In this document: in pieces, positions 42,794 to 50,898 of the stretch
Layout: every line of letters starts with the position of its first letter
Position numbering within the stretch: the stretch's first letter is position 1
Source of the DNA: CAYSGL01 sp964520985
GTDB taxonomy: Bacteria > Pseudomonadota > Alphaproteobacteria > Micavibrionales > Micavibrionaceae
Length of the DNA: 64,000 nucleotides
Assembly (NCBI GenBank): GCA_964520985.1
Contig: CAZFPB010000001.1
Location: forward strand, 992,001-1,056,000
Reading direction: 5' to 3'
The notes under the pieces: model-generated
Told to the model about the DNA's origin: nothing
Seen by the model: the letters and a program-made list of their open reading frames with translations, nothing else
Databases searched by the model: none
Made by a program: the position numbers and the translations under genes

Positions 42794-44218
42794 CTATTGT
42801 CCTTCTATGGCTTTTCTGGCTTCTTCTACATCGTCGAACGGTTCCACCCGATCTGCGATGATTTGTCCTGTCTCATGTCCCTTGCCGGCAATTAGTACGA
42901 CATCACCGCTGCGCGCCATGGCAACCGCTTCTTGTATGGCGCGGCGACGATCCCCAATTTCCTGCGCGCCAGGAGCGGCACTTAAAATCTGCTGACGGAT
43001 AATGCCCGGATTTTCACTGCGTGGATTATCGTCAGTAATGATCACAACGTCCGCCAGTTCACTGGCAATGCGACCCATCATCGGACGCTTGCCGGGATCA
43101 CGATCTCCGCCGCATCCGAAAACACAAATCAGTTTTCCTTGCGTGTGCGGGCGCAGAGTTTTGAGAATAGTTTCAAGCGCGGCTGGCTTATGTGCGTAAT
43201 CGACATAGACACCAGCGCCGTCCTTATGACCTTCAACCAGTTGCAGACGGCCTTCGATTTTGCGCAGCGATTCCAGATGCGGCGTCACTTTTTCGGCACC
43301 AATACCGCTGGCAACAACCAGCGCCAGCGCTGTCAGCGCGTTCTTCACCTGAAAATCGCCAACCAGCGGCAGGTCAATGTGATACGCCTCATCAAAAACA
43401 TTCAAATCGAGAATTTGACCATGCGGAACGGCTTCCAGTTTTTCGATACGGATGTCTTTACCCAGCGTAATAGCCGGACGATCGATCATGGATAAAAGTT
43501 TGCGGCCCCATTCATCGTCATCAGGCAGAACGGCAATGCCTTCCGGCGGTAACAATTCGGTAAACAGGCGCGATTTCGAGATAAAATACTGATCCATGTC
43601 GTGATGATAATCGAGATGGTCATGCGACAGATTGGTGAATGCCGCCGCCGTTAAATTAACGCCATCCAGGCGGAACTGATCAAGACCGTGGCTTGATGCT
43701 TCCATGGCCAGATGGGTGATACCACCTGCAGCGAGATCGGCCAGTTCCGCCATCAGTGCCTGTGCATCGGGCGTGGTCATGCCGCCATATTTGCGAATGT
43801 TTGGACCGCGCGTGCCCAGCGTACCCAAAGAGGCACAATTTTTGCTGCCAGCGAGATGCCAGAGCTGCTGCGTGAACGAAACGGTAGAGGTTTTACCGCT
43901 GGTGCCCGTGACGGCAACGATTGTTTCCGGTTGCTGCCCGTAGAAAGCCGCTGCGATATGCGCGAATTTCTTACGCGGATTTTCATCCGTAATTAGCACA
44001 ACATCTTCAGCGTCATCCGGTAAAACCGTACCGCGTGGAGCAAGAATGACGCTGGCGCCATGCGCAATCGCGGCTTCGATATAAGACCGGCCATCGCCTT
44101 TGTTGCCCGGAACGGCCGCGAAAATGAACCCACGTTTAACCTGACGACTATCCGCCGTAATGCCGGTGATTTCCGGATCAGAAGCGGATTTACTATTCGT
44201 GAGTTGCGACAGGTACAT
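42794..44218 (-). CDS. murE: MurE, UDP-MurNAc-dipeptide diaminopimelate ligase
   Basis: 474 residues from ATG 44218, which follows a strong AAGGAGG ribosome site inside the ftsI tail; an upstream start 28 codons earlier gives an improbable basic leader. It adds meso-diaminopimelate to UDP-MurNAc-L-Ala-D-Glu. The P-loop VTGTSGKTSTVSFTQQLW, YVDYAHKPAALETIL, and the diaminopimelate-specific DNPRSENPG motif (Asp-Asn-Pro-Arg) support the choice of DAP rather than lysine. It overlaps ftsI by 26 bases. Confidence 0.97.
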   Translation of the reverse strand: MYLSQLTNSKSASDPEITGITADSRQVKRGFIFAAVPGNKGDGRSYIEAAIAHGASVILAPRGTVLPDDAEDVVLITDENPRKKFAHIAAAFYGQQPETIVAVTGTSGKTSTVSFTQQLWHLAGSKNCASLGTLGTRGPNIRKYGGMTTPDAQALMAELADLAAGGITHLAMEASSHGLDQFRLDGVNLTAAAFTNLSHDHLDYHHDMDQYFISKSRLFTELLPPEGIAVLPDDDEWGRKLLSMIDRPAITLGKDIRIEKLEAVPHGQILDLNVFDEAYHIDLPLVGDFQVKNALTALALVVASGIGAEKVTPHLESLRKIEGRLQLVEGHKDGAGVYVDYAHKPAALETILKTLRPHTQGKLICVFGCGGDRDPGKRPMMGRIASELADVVIITDDNPRSENPGIIRQQILSAAPGAQEIGDRRRAIQEAVAMARSGDVVLIAGKGHETGQIIADRVEPFDDVEEARKAIEGQ

Positions 44219-45947
44219 AGCGCGCCTCCTTTTCTTTTTTGATTTGTTCTTTGGTTTTGACAAAACGGCGCAACGGTTCGACGAGTTCGTCACCTGACCC
44301 ATGCGGTTTTAATCCAAGAATAGATGCCATCGAGCGTACGACATTACCAACAGCAGGTGCGGCAACCCAGCCCGCTGTGGCGTAACCATAGGTATCTTTC
44401 GTGCCTTGCGGTTCATCAATCATGATGTAGACAACATATTGCGGTGCATCCATCGGGAAAGCCCCAACAAAGGATGAAATCAGGCGTTTCTTGCTGTAAC
44501 CGCCGCCGCCCGGCTTTTCTGCCGTACCGGTTTTTCCGCCGACTTCATATCCCGCGACATTGGCCTTGCCGCCCGTACCATCGCTGACAACCAGACGCAT
44601 CAACTGGCGCATGCGGTGCGCGGTTTCCGGTGAAACGATGCGCACCAGCGGCTTTTCTTTTTTCGAAGGGTCTGTATCGCGGATCAGCGTTGGCCGCACG
44701 GCGATACCGCCATTCAGGATAGAGGCCGTCGCGCTGACCAGTTGCAGGGGGGATACTGCAATACCATGGCCATACGACGCCGTGATAGTGTGCACTTCTC
44801 CCCAAGGATTGGGCACGATTGGTTTGCCGACCTCGCCGATTTCAATCGGCGAGGCGTTAAAGAAACCCAGATCATTGTAAAACTGCTTCAGCTCTTTTGT
44901 GCCGACCATCTGCCCCATCATGGCTGAACCGATGTTGGACGAATGCATAAAGACTTCCGGCACAGTCATGTAACGGTTTTCGGCGTGATAGTCATTGATC
45001 TTGAAACGACCAATTTGCAGAGGCTTGGTGGCGTCAAACTGGTGTGATAACGGCAGGTGTTTCTTTTCCAGCGCCGCGGCGGTTGAGAAAATCTTGAACG
45101 TGGACCCTAGCTCATACACGCCGAGTGTTGCGCGGTTGAACAAACGCTTGTCTGTTGATTTCGGAATGGTGTGTGGATCGAAGTCAGGATAAGAGACGGC
45201 GCCCAACACTTCGCCCGAGTGGATATCCATGATGATTCCGGCGCCGCCGATGGCACTGAATTTTTCAACGCTGGCGGCAATTTCACGGCGCAACGCATGT
45301 TGCAGGCGCATATCAAGCGTTAGCGTTAATGGTCCATCGCCTTTGGCCAGCAGCGTATTGAACGATCCTTCAACGCCGCCAAGCCCCTGCCCGTCTATGC
45401 CGCTGTAACCCACCATGTGCGCCGCCAGCTCACCTTGCGGATAGAGACGGCGGTCTTCTGACTGGAACGATAAGGCAGGATCGCCAAGATAGAGAATTTT
45501 TTGCTGTTCGGCGGGCGTCAGGTTGCGTTTGATCCAGACGAAGCGGTTTTTGCCTTGCAGTTTCTTCAGTACGTCGCCGTAGGAAATGTCGCTAAAAGTC
45601 TTGGAGAGTTCACGCGCGAGTTTAGGCGCGTCGCTTACCAGCGCCGGATCGGCGTAGAGGGAGGCTGTTTTGAGGGAGCGCGCCAGAATGACACCATTGC
45701 GATCCACGATATCGGCGCGGCGTTTGGCAGGTGCTAGCGGCTGGCTTTGTTCAAATGAGAAGGTTTCCTGCCCACGCTGCAACGCGCCCTGAATGACGCT
45801 GACATCAACAAGGCGTGCGGCGACGATCAGATAGGCGAAGACGAAGATCGCGCTGATTAGCACGAGGCGGCCGCGCGCCTGATCGAGAGCAGAGCCACGG
45901 CTACCAGCCATATAGAGGGTTTTGCGGGAGAAAGAACCGAGGCGCAT
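44193..45947 (-). CDS. ftsI: FtsI (PBP3), septal peptidoglycan transpeptidase
   Basis: 584 residues. One N-terminal membrane helix (LVLISAIFVFAYLIVAARLV) anchors a periplasmic pedestal and transpeptidase domain. The serine motif SxxK is in YELGSTFKIFSTAA, SxN in HSSNIGSAMMG and KTG in VGGKTGTAEKPGGG. It cross-links septal peptidoglycan together with FtsW. The basic C-terminus (KTKEQIKKEKEARYVPVATHE) extends past the domain and overlaps the murE ribosome site. It directly abuts the ftsL stop. Confidence 0.97.
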   Translation of the reverse strand: MRLGSFSRKTLYMAGSRGSALDQARGRLVLISAIFVFAYLIVAARLVDVSVIQGALQRGQETFSFEQSQPLAPAKRRADIVDRNGVILARSLKTASLYADPALVSDAPKLARELSKTFSDISYGDVLKKLQGKNRFVWIKRNLTPAEQQKILYLGDPALSFQSEDRRLYPQGELAAHMVGYSGIDGQGLGGVEGSFNTLLAKGDGPLTLTLDMRLQHALRREIAASVEKFSAIGGAGIIMDIHSGEVLGAVSYPDFDPHTIPKSTDKRLFNRATLGVYELGSTFKIFSTAAALEKKHLPLSHQFDATKPLQIGRFKINDYHAENRYMTVPEVFMHSSNIGSAMMGQMVGTKELKQFYNDLGFFNASPIEIGEVGKPIVPNPWGEVHTITASYGHGIAVSPLQLVSATASILNGGIAVRPTLIRDTDPSKKEKPLVRIVSPETAHRMRQLMRLVVSDGTGGKANVAGYEVGGKTGTAEKPGGGGYSKKRLISSFVGAFPMDAPQYVVYIMIDEPQGTKDTYGYATAGWVAAPAVGNVVRSMASILGLKPHGSGDELVEPLRRFVKTKEQIKKEKEARYVPVATHE

Positions 45948-46385
45948 CTATTGTCCCCCACTCAGATTTTCAAGAAGGGTCTGGAAGCGGTCTGAGTCGT
46001 TTTGCTGGATAACCGGGGCGGTGGGCGCGGCAGGCTTGGGGGCGGCGGGCTGAACCATGGCGGGAATGATGACGGGCTTGGAAAGCGGAATGGCGGGCGT
46101 AACGGGTTCCATGATGACGCTGGCATCAACGACAATGCTGTCTTCCTGAGGGCGGACAACATGGAGATATTGATGGGCGAGCTGTTCGAGGCGTTGCGGG
46201 CGGTTGAGGTAATCCCATTCAACGGTCAGCACGTTGAGCGTTTCGATTTCGTGATTGCTGTGACCGGTAAGGGTGGCGAGCGCGTCCTGCTTGTTCTGGA
46301 CCTTCTGACTGGTCCAGAACAGCGCGCTGCCAAGGCCGGTGGCGAGGACGAGGATCAGGACATTGGAGATTCGGAAGATCCTCAT
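45948..46385 (-). CDS. ftsL: FtsL cell-division protein
   Basis: 145 residues. A single N-terminal membrane helix (ISNVLILVLATGLGSALFW) is followed by a short coiled coil (QKVQNKQDALATLTGHSNHE IETLNVLTVEWDYLNRPQRLE-like heptads) and a Pro/Ala-rich tail (PAAPKPAAPTAPVIQ) unusual in length. FtsL forms the FtsB-FtsL-FtsQ complex that activates FtsW-FtsI. The call rests on the helix, the WDYLNRPQRLEQLAHQYL motif and position between rsmH and ftsI. Its start overlaps the rsmH stop by 4 bases. Confidence 0.88.
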   Translation of the reverse strand: MRIFRISNVLILVLATGLGSALFWTSQKVQNKQDALATLTGHSNHEIETLNVLTVEWDYLNRPQRLEQLAHQYLHVVRPQEDSIVVDASVIMEPVTPAIPLSKPVIIPAMVQPAAPKPAAPTAPVIQQNDSDRFQTLLENLSGGQ

Positions 46386-47329
46386 TCAGCCCCCTCGGTG
46401 CGGGTAGCACTGCGCAGCTTGGCGGAACGGGAACGGGGATTGATCTCGGATTCTGTGTCGCTTGCGGCAATCGCTTTGCGTTGATCGAGAGTAAAGGCGG
46501 GTGATGAAGATGTATCGGACGATACGGGGGGAAGATGACGCGAGCCGCCAGAGAGGCGGCCAGAGCGTTCATACAAGAAAGTTTTGACGATGCCGTCTTC
46601 CAGAGAATGGAAGGACACGACAACAAGACGGCCGCCGGTTTTCAGAAGCGTTTGCGCGGCTTCGAGACCGCGCGATAACTCGCCCAGCTCGTCATTGACG
46701 GCGATGCGCAAGGCCTGGAAGCTGCGCGTAGCAGGATCGGTTTTATCTTTGGGGCCGCGCGGGATAACGGAGCGAATAACGTCCGCCAACTCCAGCGTGG
46801 TTTCGAATTTCTTTTCTTCACGCTGCATAACAATACGGCGGGCGATTTTGCGCGAATGGCGTTCATCGCCTAATTGATAGAGCAGATTGGCAAGATCGGT
46901 TTCATCATAGCTGTTGACGATATCGGCCGCGGTCAGACCGGTTGAATTATCCATGCGCATATCGAGCGGCCCATCGTTGCGGAAAGAAAAACCGCGCAGG
47001 GCTTCATCAATCTGGAAGGACGATACGCCAACATCGAGCACGAAGCCGTCAACTTTGTCGAATCCGGCGCTGCGGACCAGCTCCAGCGCATCGCCAAAAC
47101 AGCCATAGACAAAGATAAGGCGCTTACCGAATTCACCTTGCAACTGCTCGGCGCGCGCACGGGCGGCAGGATCGCGGTCAATAGCAATTACAGTGCAATT
47201 TGCACTCTCAAGGAAAGCGCGCGTGTAGCCACCTGCTCCGAAGGTGCCGTCTACATAGACCTCACCGTCTTTCGGGCCAAGGGCGGCCACGACTTCATCG
47301 AGCATCACGGGAATGTGGATACCGCTCAT
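46382..47329 (-). CDS. rsmH: RsmH, 16S rRNA C1402 N4-methyltransferase
   Basis: 315 residues. It methylates C1402 in the P site of 16S rRNA with SAM. The methyltransferase motif VDGTFGAGGYTRAFLE and the central family segment DVGVSSFQIDEALRGFSFRN with LANLLYQLGDERHSRKIAR are intact, as is LVVVSFHSLEDGIVKTFL near the C-terminus. Second gene of the dcw cluster, overlapping mraZ and ftsL by 4 bases each. Confidence 0.97.
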   Translation of the reverse strand: MSGIHIPVMLDEVVAALGPKDGEVYVDGTFGAGGYTRAFLESANCTVIAIDRDPAARARAEQLQGEFGKRLIFVYGCFGDALELVRSAGFDKVDGFVLDVGVSSFQIDEALRGFSFRNDGPLDMRMDNSTGLTAADIVNSYDETDLANLLYQLGDERHSRKIARRIVMQREEKKFETTLELADVIRSVIPRGPKDKTDPATRSFQALRIAVNDELGELSRGLEAAQTLLKTGGRLVVVSFHSLEDGIVKTFLYERSGRLSGGSRHLPPVSSDTSSSPAFTLDQRKAIAASDTESEINPRSRSAKLRSATRTEGAE

Positions 47330-47781
47330 ACCGATGCACCTTTCGGAATGGTCAGTTTCTTCTTATTCACACTGGCGCGCGCATCCTTGCGGCGCGCTTC
47401 ATACGCCTCTGGCGACCAGATCTGGAATTTGGAGCCCATACCGACAAACACAGCCTGTTCCTCAAGGTTGGCCTGTGCCATCAGATCTTCACCGATCATG
47501 ATGCGGCCTTCTTTATCAAAGCCCAATTGCACAGCTTCACCGAAGACACTGGCAGCGAGATCCTCCTGATCGGCGGAGAACATGTCGAATTCATCGAGGC
47601 GGCGCGCAATTTCCTGCATCGCAGAATACGCAAAGCCTTCGAGGCAGTCATGATTTTGCGAAGGAATTAACACCACACCGGCGAAGGATTCTTTTTCCAA
47701 AGCAGCACGGAATGCCGAGGGGACGGAAACCCGCCCCTTCTTATCAATCTTGTTCACGCTGGTGGAAAGAAACAGAACCAT
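47326..47781 (-). CDS. mraZ: MraZ, transcriptional regulator of the dcw cluster
   Basis: 151 residues from ATG 47781 (MVLFLSTSVNKIDKKGRVSVP); another ATG is at 47796 right next to an AAGGGA site. MraZ is a ring-forming AbrB-fold regulator with two repeats; the first begins NKIDKKGRVSVPSAFRAAL and the second near GFDKEGRIMIGEDL. It represses its own operon by binding spaced TGGGN boxes upstream, which are present at 47830-47875. First gene of the cluster. Its stop overlaps the rsmH start by four bases. Confidence 0.95.
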   Translation of the reverse strand: MVLFLSTSVNKIDKKGRVSVPSAFRAALEKESFAGVVLIPSQNHDCLEGFAYSAMQEIARRLDEFDMFSADQEDLAASVFGEAVQLGFDKEGRIMIGEDLMAQANLEEQAVFVGMGSKFQIWSPEAYEARRKDARASVNKKKLTIPKGASV

Positions 47782-47829
47782 ATAACCGCGAGGCATTCCC
47801 TTAATAAGCCAACCATCATACCCGACTTT

Positions 47830-47875
47830 TGGGATTTCATGGATATATATGGGATAGCATGGGATTTTATGGGTC
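47830..47875 (-). promoter_or_regulatory. MraZ operator: five boxes at 10-base spacing
   Basis: On the plus strand TGGGAT (47830), TGGATA (47840), TGGGAT (47850), TGGGAT (47860) and TGGGTC (47870) recur every 10 bases, 34 to 80 bases upstream of mraZ. Known MraZ operators consist of TGGGN boxes at 10-base spacing, normally three or four. The second box is degenerate. Confidence 0.8.
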
Positions 47876-47927
47876 GCAATGCCCGCAACCCCTTATTTCA
47901 TGCGCTATACACAGGTTTTTAGCGTTC

Positions 47928-47936
47928 TGTGGATAA
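47928..47936 (-). promoter_or_regulatory. DnaA box (TTATCCACA on the minus strand)
   Basis: Perfect DnaA 9-mer read as TGTGGATAA on the plus strand. A near match (CTATACACA) is 15 bases to the left at 47905-47913. Both lie upstream of the mraZ operator. Confidence 0.5.
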
Positions 47937-47997
47937 GTTGCCTCCAATAGTTCGTTTGCGCGAATTTTTTGTCTTTCAGGGGTATGGCGCATAAAAA

Positions 47998-48020
47998 AAA
48001 CGGGCGCAACTGGCCCGTTT
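47998..48020 (-). terminator. Terminator-like hairpin upstream of mraZ
   Basis: AAACGGGC-loop of 7-GCCCGTTT perfect 8-base stem. On the minus strand it is followed by a run of eight T, so it would end a transcript coming from the right. No gene is known to be transcribed in that direction between it and rnpB. Confidence 0.6.
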
Positions 48021-48305
48021 GTAAAAAGATCATATCATGAACACGCTTGAATTTGCAGGAAAATCTGGCGCAACCCGCCTAAAGTTTCCTGTATATTTAT
48101 CCACAGAGTTACCCAAATCGCTCGAAACACAAAACAATATGTAAACTTATAAAAACCCAAAGTTTTGATTAGAGAAAAATTAAGTTGTTGTTTTTATTGA
48201 GTTTTTTTCATTTTTTACTTGCAAGAGGTTAAACCGTTATGGTAACTATCATTCCCATCAGGACTATGTGTGGATTTAAACTTTTATCGTGTGTGGGGAT
48301 AAACA
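48021..48305. other. AT-rich intergenic region with DnaA boxes
   Basis: Between the hairpin at 47998 and the 28-residue ORF I see no gene. The stretch 48110-48235 is heavily A/T with T runs and short A-tracts, and carries a perfect DnaA box at its left edge plus a degenerate one (TGTGGATTT, 48269). CGTGTGTGGGGATAAA precedes the small ORF. It may hold a promoter region or a replication-linked element. Confidence 0.4.
48097..48105 (+). promoter_or_regulatory. DnaA box TTATCCACA
   Basis: Second perfect DnaA 9-mer in the same gap, 160 bases from the first and next to a strongly AT-rich stretch (48110-48235). Confidence 0.5.
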
Positions 48306-48392
48306 ATGACAACTCTTCTTGTGATGGCGATGGCGGTTAATGGAGGCCTTTACTTGGGCACCATTATCTGGTCCAGCGTTACAGACGTCTGA
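48306..48392 (+). CDS. 28-residue membrane peptide
   Basis: ATG at 48306 behind GTGGGGATAAACA opens 28 codons that begin MTTLLVMAMAVNGGLYLGTI and end WSSVTDV before TGA. It is hydrophobic enough for one membrane helix. It is followed by a strong bidirectional terminator at 48429, so it is a complete short transcription unit. The family is unknown. The frame may be spurious, but the ribosome site, the helix and the terminator argue for a real small gene. Confidence 0.45.
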   Translation: MTTLLVMAMAVNGGLYLGTIIWSSVTDV

Positions 48393-48428
48393 AACGACCG
48401 GCAGGCAAAACCGCCTGTCTCTTCCAAG

Positions 48429-48460
48429 AAAAAACCGCCGGTTTAAAACGGCGGTTTTTT
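48429..48460. terminator. Bidirectional terminator between the 28-residue ORF and rnpB
   Basis: Perfect 12-base arms AAAAAACCGCCG / CGGCGGTTTTTT with an 8-base loop; T runs on both strands. It can end both the small plus-strand gene and rnpB. Confidence 0.9.
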
Positions 48461-48471
48461 CATAGGTAAAA

Positions 48472-48854
48472 AAATGCTGGAAAGCCTGTAAGCCGGGTTC
48501 TGTTCCACCCGAAAGTGGAGACGGCCATTCATCTACGGGATATGTTGCCATAGCCCTTTAGCAGCCTACCCGGATCGCGCGGGCACGAAACCACCCTGCC
48601 TTGCGGCGTGTCGATCCCTATTTGGCTTTGCTTCCGGTGGGGTTTGCCGTGCCGTTACCTGTTACCAGGAACGCGGTGCGCTCTTACCGCACCCTTTCGC
48701 CCTTACCTGTGATCCCGAAAGATCCATCGGCGGTTTGCTTTCTGTTGCGCTGTCCGTCGGGTTACCCCGCCCGGGAGTTACCCGGCACCGTTTTTCCGTG
48801 AAGCCCGGACTTTCCTCTCATCGAAACGAGCGGCCGTCCGGCCTTCCAGCGATA
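48472..48854 (-). ncRNA. rnpB: RNase P RNA (type A)
   Basis: About 380 bases on the minus strand. The P1 helix pairs GCTGGAAGGCC at the 5' end with GGCTTTCCAGC at the 3' end. The conserved core is recognisable: GAGAGGAAAGTCCGGGC near the 5' end, ACAGAAAGCAAACCGCC in the middle and the 3' end AGAACCCGGCTTACAGGC. It is the catalytic RNA that removes 5' leaders from tRNA precursors. A T run and the bidirectional terminator follow. Ends are approximate by a few bases. Confidence 0.95.
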
Positions 48855-48863
48855 CGGGGTATA

Positions 48864-49580
48864 TCACACAGCGCGTTTCGGAATCAACCAGTGTCCGGCG
48901 AGCAGCGCATAAAGGCGCGAGCGTGTGCGCGAGGTGATTGCGCCGATCTCGCCCGTTTCGAAAACCTCCGGCTCAAAGTGGCGCTGGAAGGCGATGAGGC
49001 GCTGATCAGGCTTTACGGAAGGATCGTAGCCAAAATTTTGTAAAGCGCGGTCCATGTCGATGCCGGCTCCCTTTAACGCGCTTTCATCGGAGTCTGAAGG
49101 CCAAAGACCAATCCCTTGATCCGCCAGTTGTTTCCATGGGAACAGTTCGCCCGGATCTTCCTTGCGCGCAGGGGCGATATCGCTGTGCGCCAGTACGTGT
49201 TCGGGCGCGATATCATGACGTTTCATGATAACCAGAGATAATTCCGCTACGGCCTGTATCTGCACATCCGGGAATTTTCGGTAGCCAAATTCATGGCCGG
49301 GATTAACGATTTCAATGCCGATGGAAGGGGTGTTGAGATCGCCCTGCCCGGCCCAATGAGAGTGCCCGGCATGCCAGGCGCGATTGGCTTCATCGACGTG
49401 GGAATAGACGCTGCCGTCTTCATCGATGGTGTAATGCGCACTGACTTTGGCGGCAGGATCGCACAGGCGCGCGATGGCTGCCTGCGCACTTTGCATGCCG
49501 GTATAATGCAGGATGAGGAAAGACGGGGACGCGCCGCGCCTGTCATCAAAATTCGGGGAGGGATGGGTTAGCGCGCTCAT
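48864..49580 (-). CDS. AmpD-type N-acetylmuramoyl-L-alanine amidase
   Basis: 238 residues. The Amidase_2 zinc domain is clear: FLILHYTGMQSAQAA (first His), RAWHAGHSHWAGQGDLNTPS, GIEIVNPGHEFGY and the family phrase LAHSDIAPARKEDPGELFPW (second His and Lys/Asp region). A C-terminal region (about 155-230) resembles a peptidoglycan-binding domain, ending LLAGHWLIPKRAV. No signal peptide, so it is probably the cytosolic enzyme that recycles anhydro-muropeptides. Its start overlaps the stop of the UMF1 transporter gene by 4 bases (ATGA), so the two are coupled. Confidence 0.9.
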   Translation of the reverse strand: MSALTHPSPNFDDRRGASPSFLILHYTGMQSAQAAIARLCDPAAKVSAHYTIDEDGSVYSHVDEANRAWHAGHSHWAGQGDLNTPSIGIEIVNPGHEFGYRKFPDVQIQAVAELSLVIMKRHDIAPEHVLAHSDIAPARKEDPGELFPWKQLADQGIGLWPSDSDESALKGAGIDMDRALQNFGYDPSVKPDQRLIAFQRHFEPEVFETGEIGAITSRTRSRLYALLAGHWLIPKRAV

Positions 49581-50854
49581 TTTTCTTTGACGAAGAGCAT
49601 GCAGATCAACCCGATCAGCCAGAAGACGATGATGCTCATCATCCCCGCCTGCTGCGTGCCGAAAATAGTCACGGCAGAGGCATAAGCCAGCGGGCCCATG
49701 AAGCTGACGGATTTACCGGTGAGGGCATAGAGGCCATAGGTTTGGGTAATCATGCCCGGCGGGGCGAGGCGTCCGGCGAGCGTGCGGCTGGCGGCCTGCA
49801 CCGGGCCAATGAAAATACCAAGTGCCAATGCCAAGCCGATGAAGACGTGTTTGTCGTGGATCATCAAAATGGCGAGGCCCGTCAGCACGAGGCAGAAGAG
49901 CGAGATGATTACGGTTGGTTTGGATCCGATCTTGTCATCCATCGAAGCAAACGCGAAGGCGCCGAGGCCCGCCGTGACGTTGAGGCCAATGGCGAAGATG
50001 AGGATTTCCTGAAAATCCATGCCGAACTGGCCGGCGGCGTACACGCCGCCAATGGCGAAGAGAGTCGTCAAACCATCGCGATAAAACGCGCTGCCGATCA
50101 GGTAGGTCATCAGGTTTTTGTGACCGCGAGCGTTTTTCAGCAAGGAGAGAAGCTGGTTCATGCCCTCTTCCGCCGCTTGCCCGATAGGCTTGGGGGCGCG
50201 TTCGATGTCGCGGGTGAACACATAGAGCGGGATCATGAAGGCAACGAACCACACGGCGGCGAGTACCGCGCTGGAACGCACATTGAGCGAATCTTGCCCC
50301 GAGACGCCGAAGATCGGCTCCATCGGGCCGATGCCGATCAGGCCGACCATGGTGATCAGCAATGCCAGCAAGCCGCCCAGATAACCAAGCCCCCAGGCCC
50401 AGCCGGACACGCGCCCGATTTTCCCCGGTGGTGCCACGTGCGGCAGCATGGCGTTATAAAAAACCTGCGCCATTTCATACCCGATATTGGCGAGAATGAC
50501 GCAGACCAGAATGAAGAGAACGTTCGAGGGCGTGTTGACCGGCTCGCCGAACACCAGCAGCGCCGTTGGAATAATGCACAGCATCGAGAACCAGAAGACC
50601 CATTTTTTGCGATTGCCCGCATGGTCGGCGACCGCGCCCAGCACCGGCCCCAGGATGGCGATGACGATACCAGACAGGCCGATGGCAAAGCTCCATTGGG
50701 CCGCGCCAGCCGTTTCGTCGCCGATGACGGCGCGGGTGAAATAGACGCTGTAAATAAAGGTGATGATGACGGTGCCGAAGGCCGTATTGGCCCAGTCATA
50801 CAAGCACCAGCTGAACACGGATTTGCGGGTGACGGGGGGCAGTTCGAAAGACAT
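49577..50854 (-). CDS. UMF1-family MFS transporter
   Basis: 425 residues with twelve membrane helices. The N-terminus has SWCLYDWANTAFGTVIITFI, a hallmark of UMF1 (Atg22-like) transporters, and the loop GPVLGAVADHAGNRKKWVFW between helices 2 and 3. Members are often peptide or amino-acid exporters or autophagy-related effluxers; substrate here is unknown. Its stop overlaps the amidase start, so muropeptide recycling is a possible link, as inference only. The start at 50854 has no strong ribosome site. Confidence 0.85.
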   Translation of the reverse strand: MSFELPPVTRKSVFSWCLYDWANTAFGTVIITFIYSVYFTRAVIGDETAGAAQWSFAIGLSGIVIAILGPVLGAVADHAGNRKKWVFWFSMLCIIPTALLVFGEPVNTPSNVLFILVCVILANIGYEMAQVFYNAMLPHVAPPGKIGRVSGWAWGLGYLGGLLALLITMVGLIGIGPMEPIFGVSGQDSLNVRSSAVLAAVWFVAFMIPLYVFTRDIERAPKPIGQAAEEGMNQLLSLLKNARGHKNLMTYLIGSAFYRDGLTTLFAIGGVYAAGQFGMDFQEILIFAIGLNVTAGLGAFAFASMDDKIGSKPTVIISLFCLVLTGLAILMIHDKHVFIGLALALGIFIGPVQAASRTLAGRLAPPGMITQTYGLYALTGKSVSFMGPLAYASAVTIFGTQQAGMMSIIVFWLIGLICMLFVKEK

Positions 50855-50898
50855 GAAAGGAGCCTGTTCTTTTGAAGGAGCGGTCTTATATTACAGGT

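Noticed and set aside
48038..48145. 35-codon frame starting MNTLEFAGKSG in the mraZ-rnpB gap
   Set aside because: No ribosome site and no terminator fit; it ends in the AT-rich stretch. A real gene is possible, but unsupported.
49742..50875. 377-residue open frame on the plus strand, opposite the UMF1 transporter gene
   Set aside because: It is a shadow of the real gene: the opposite frame has clear transporter motifs and this one has none and is rich in Arg, Asp and His.
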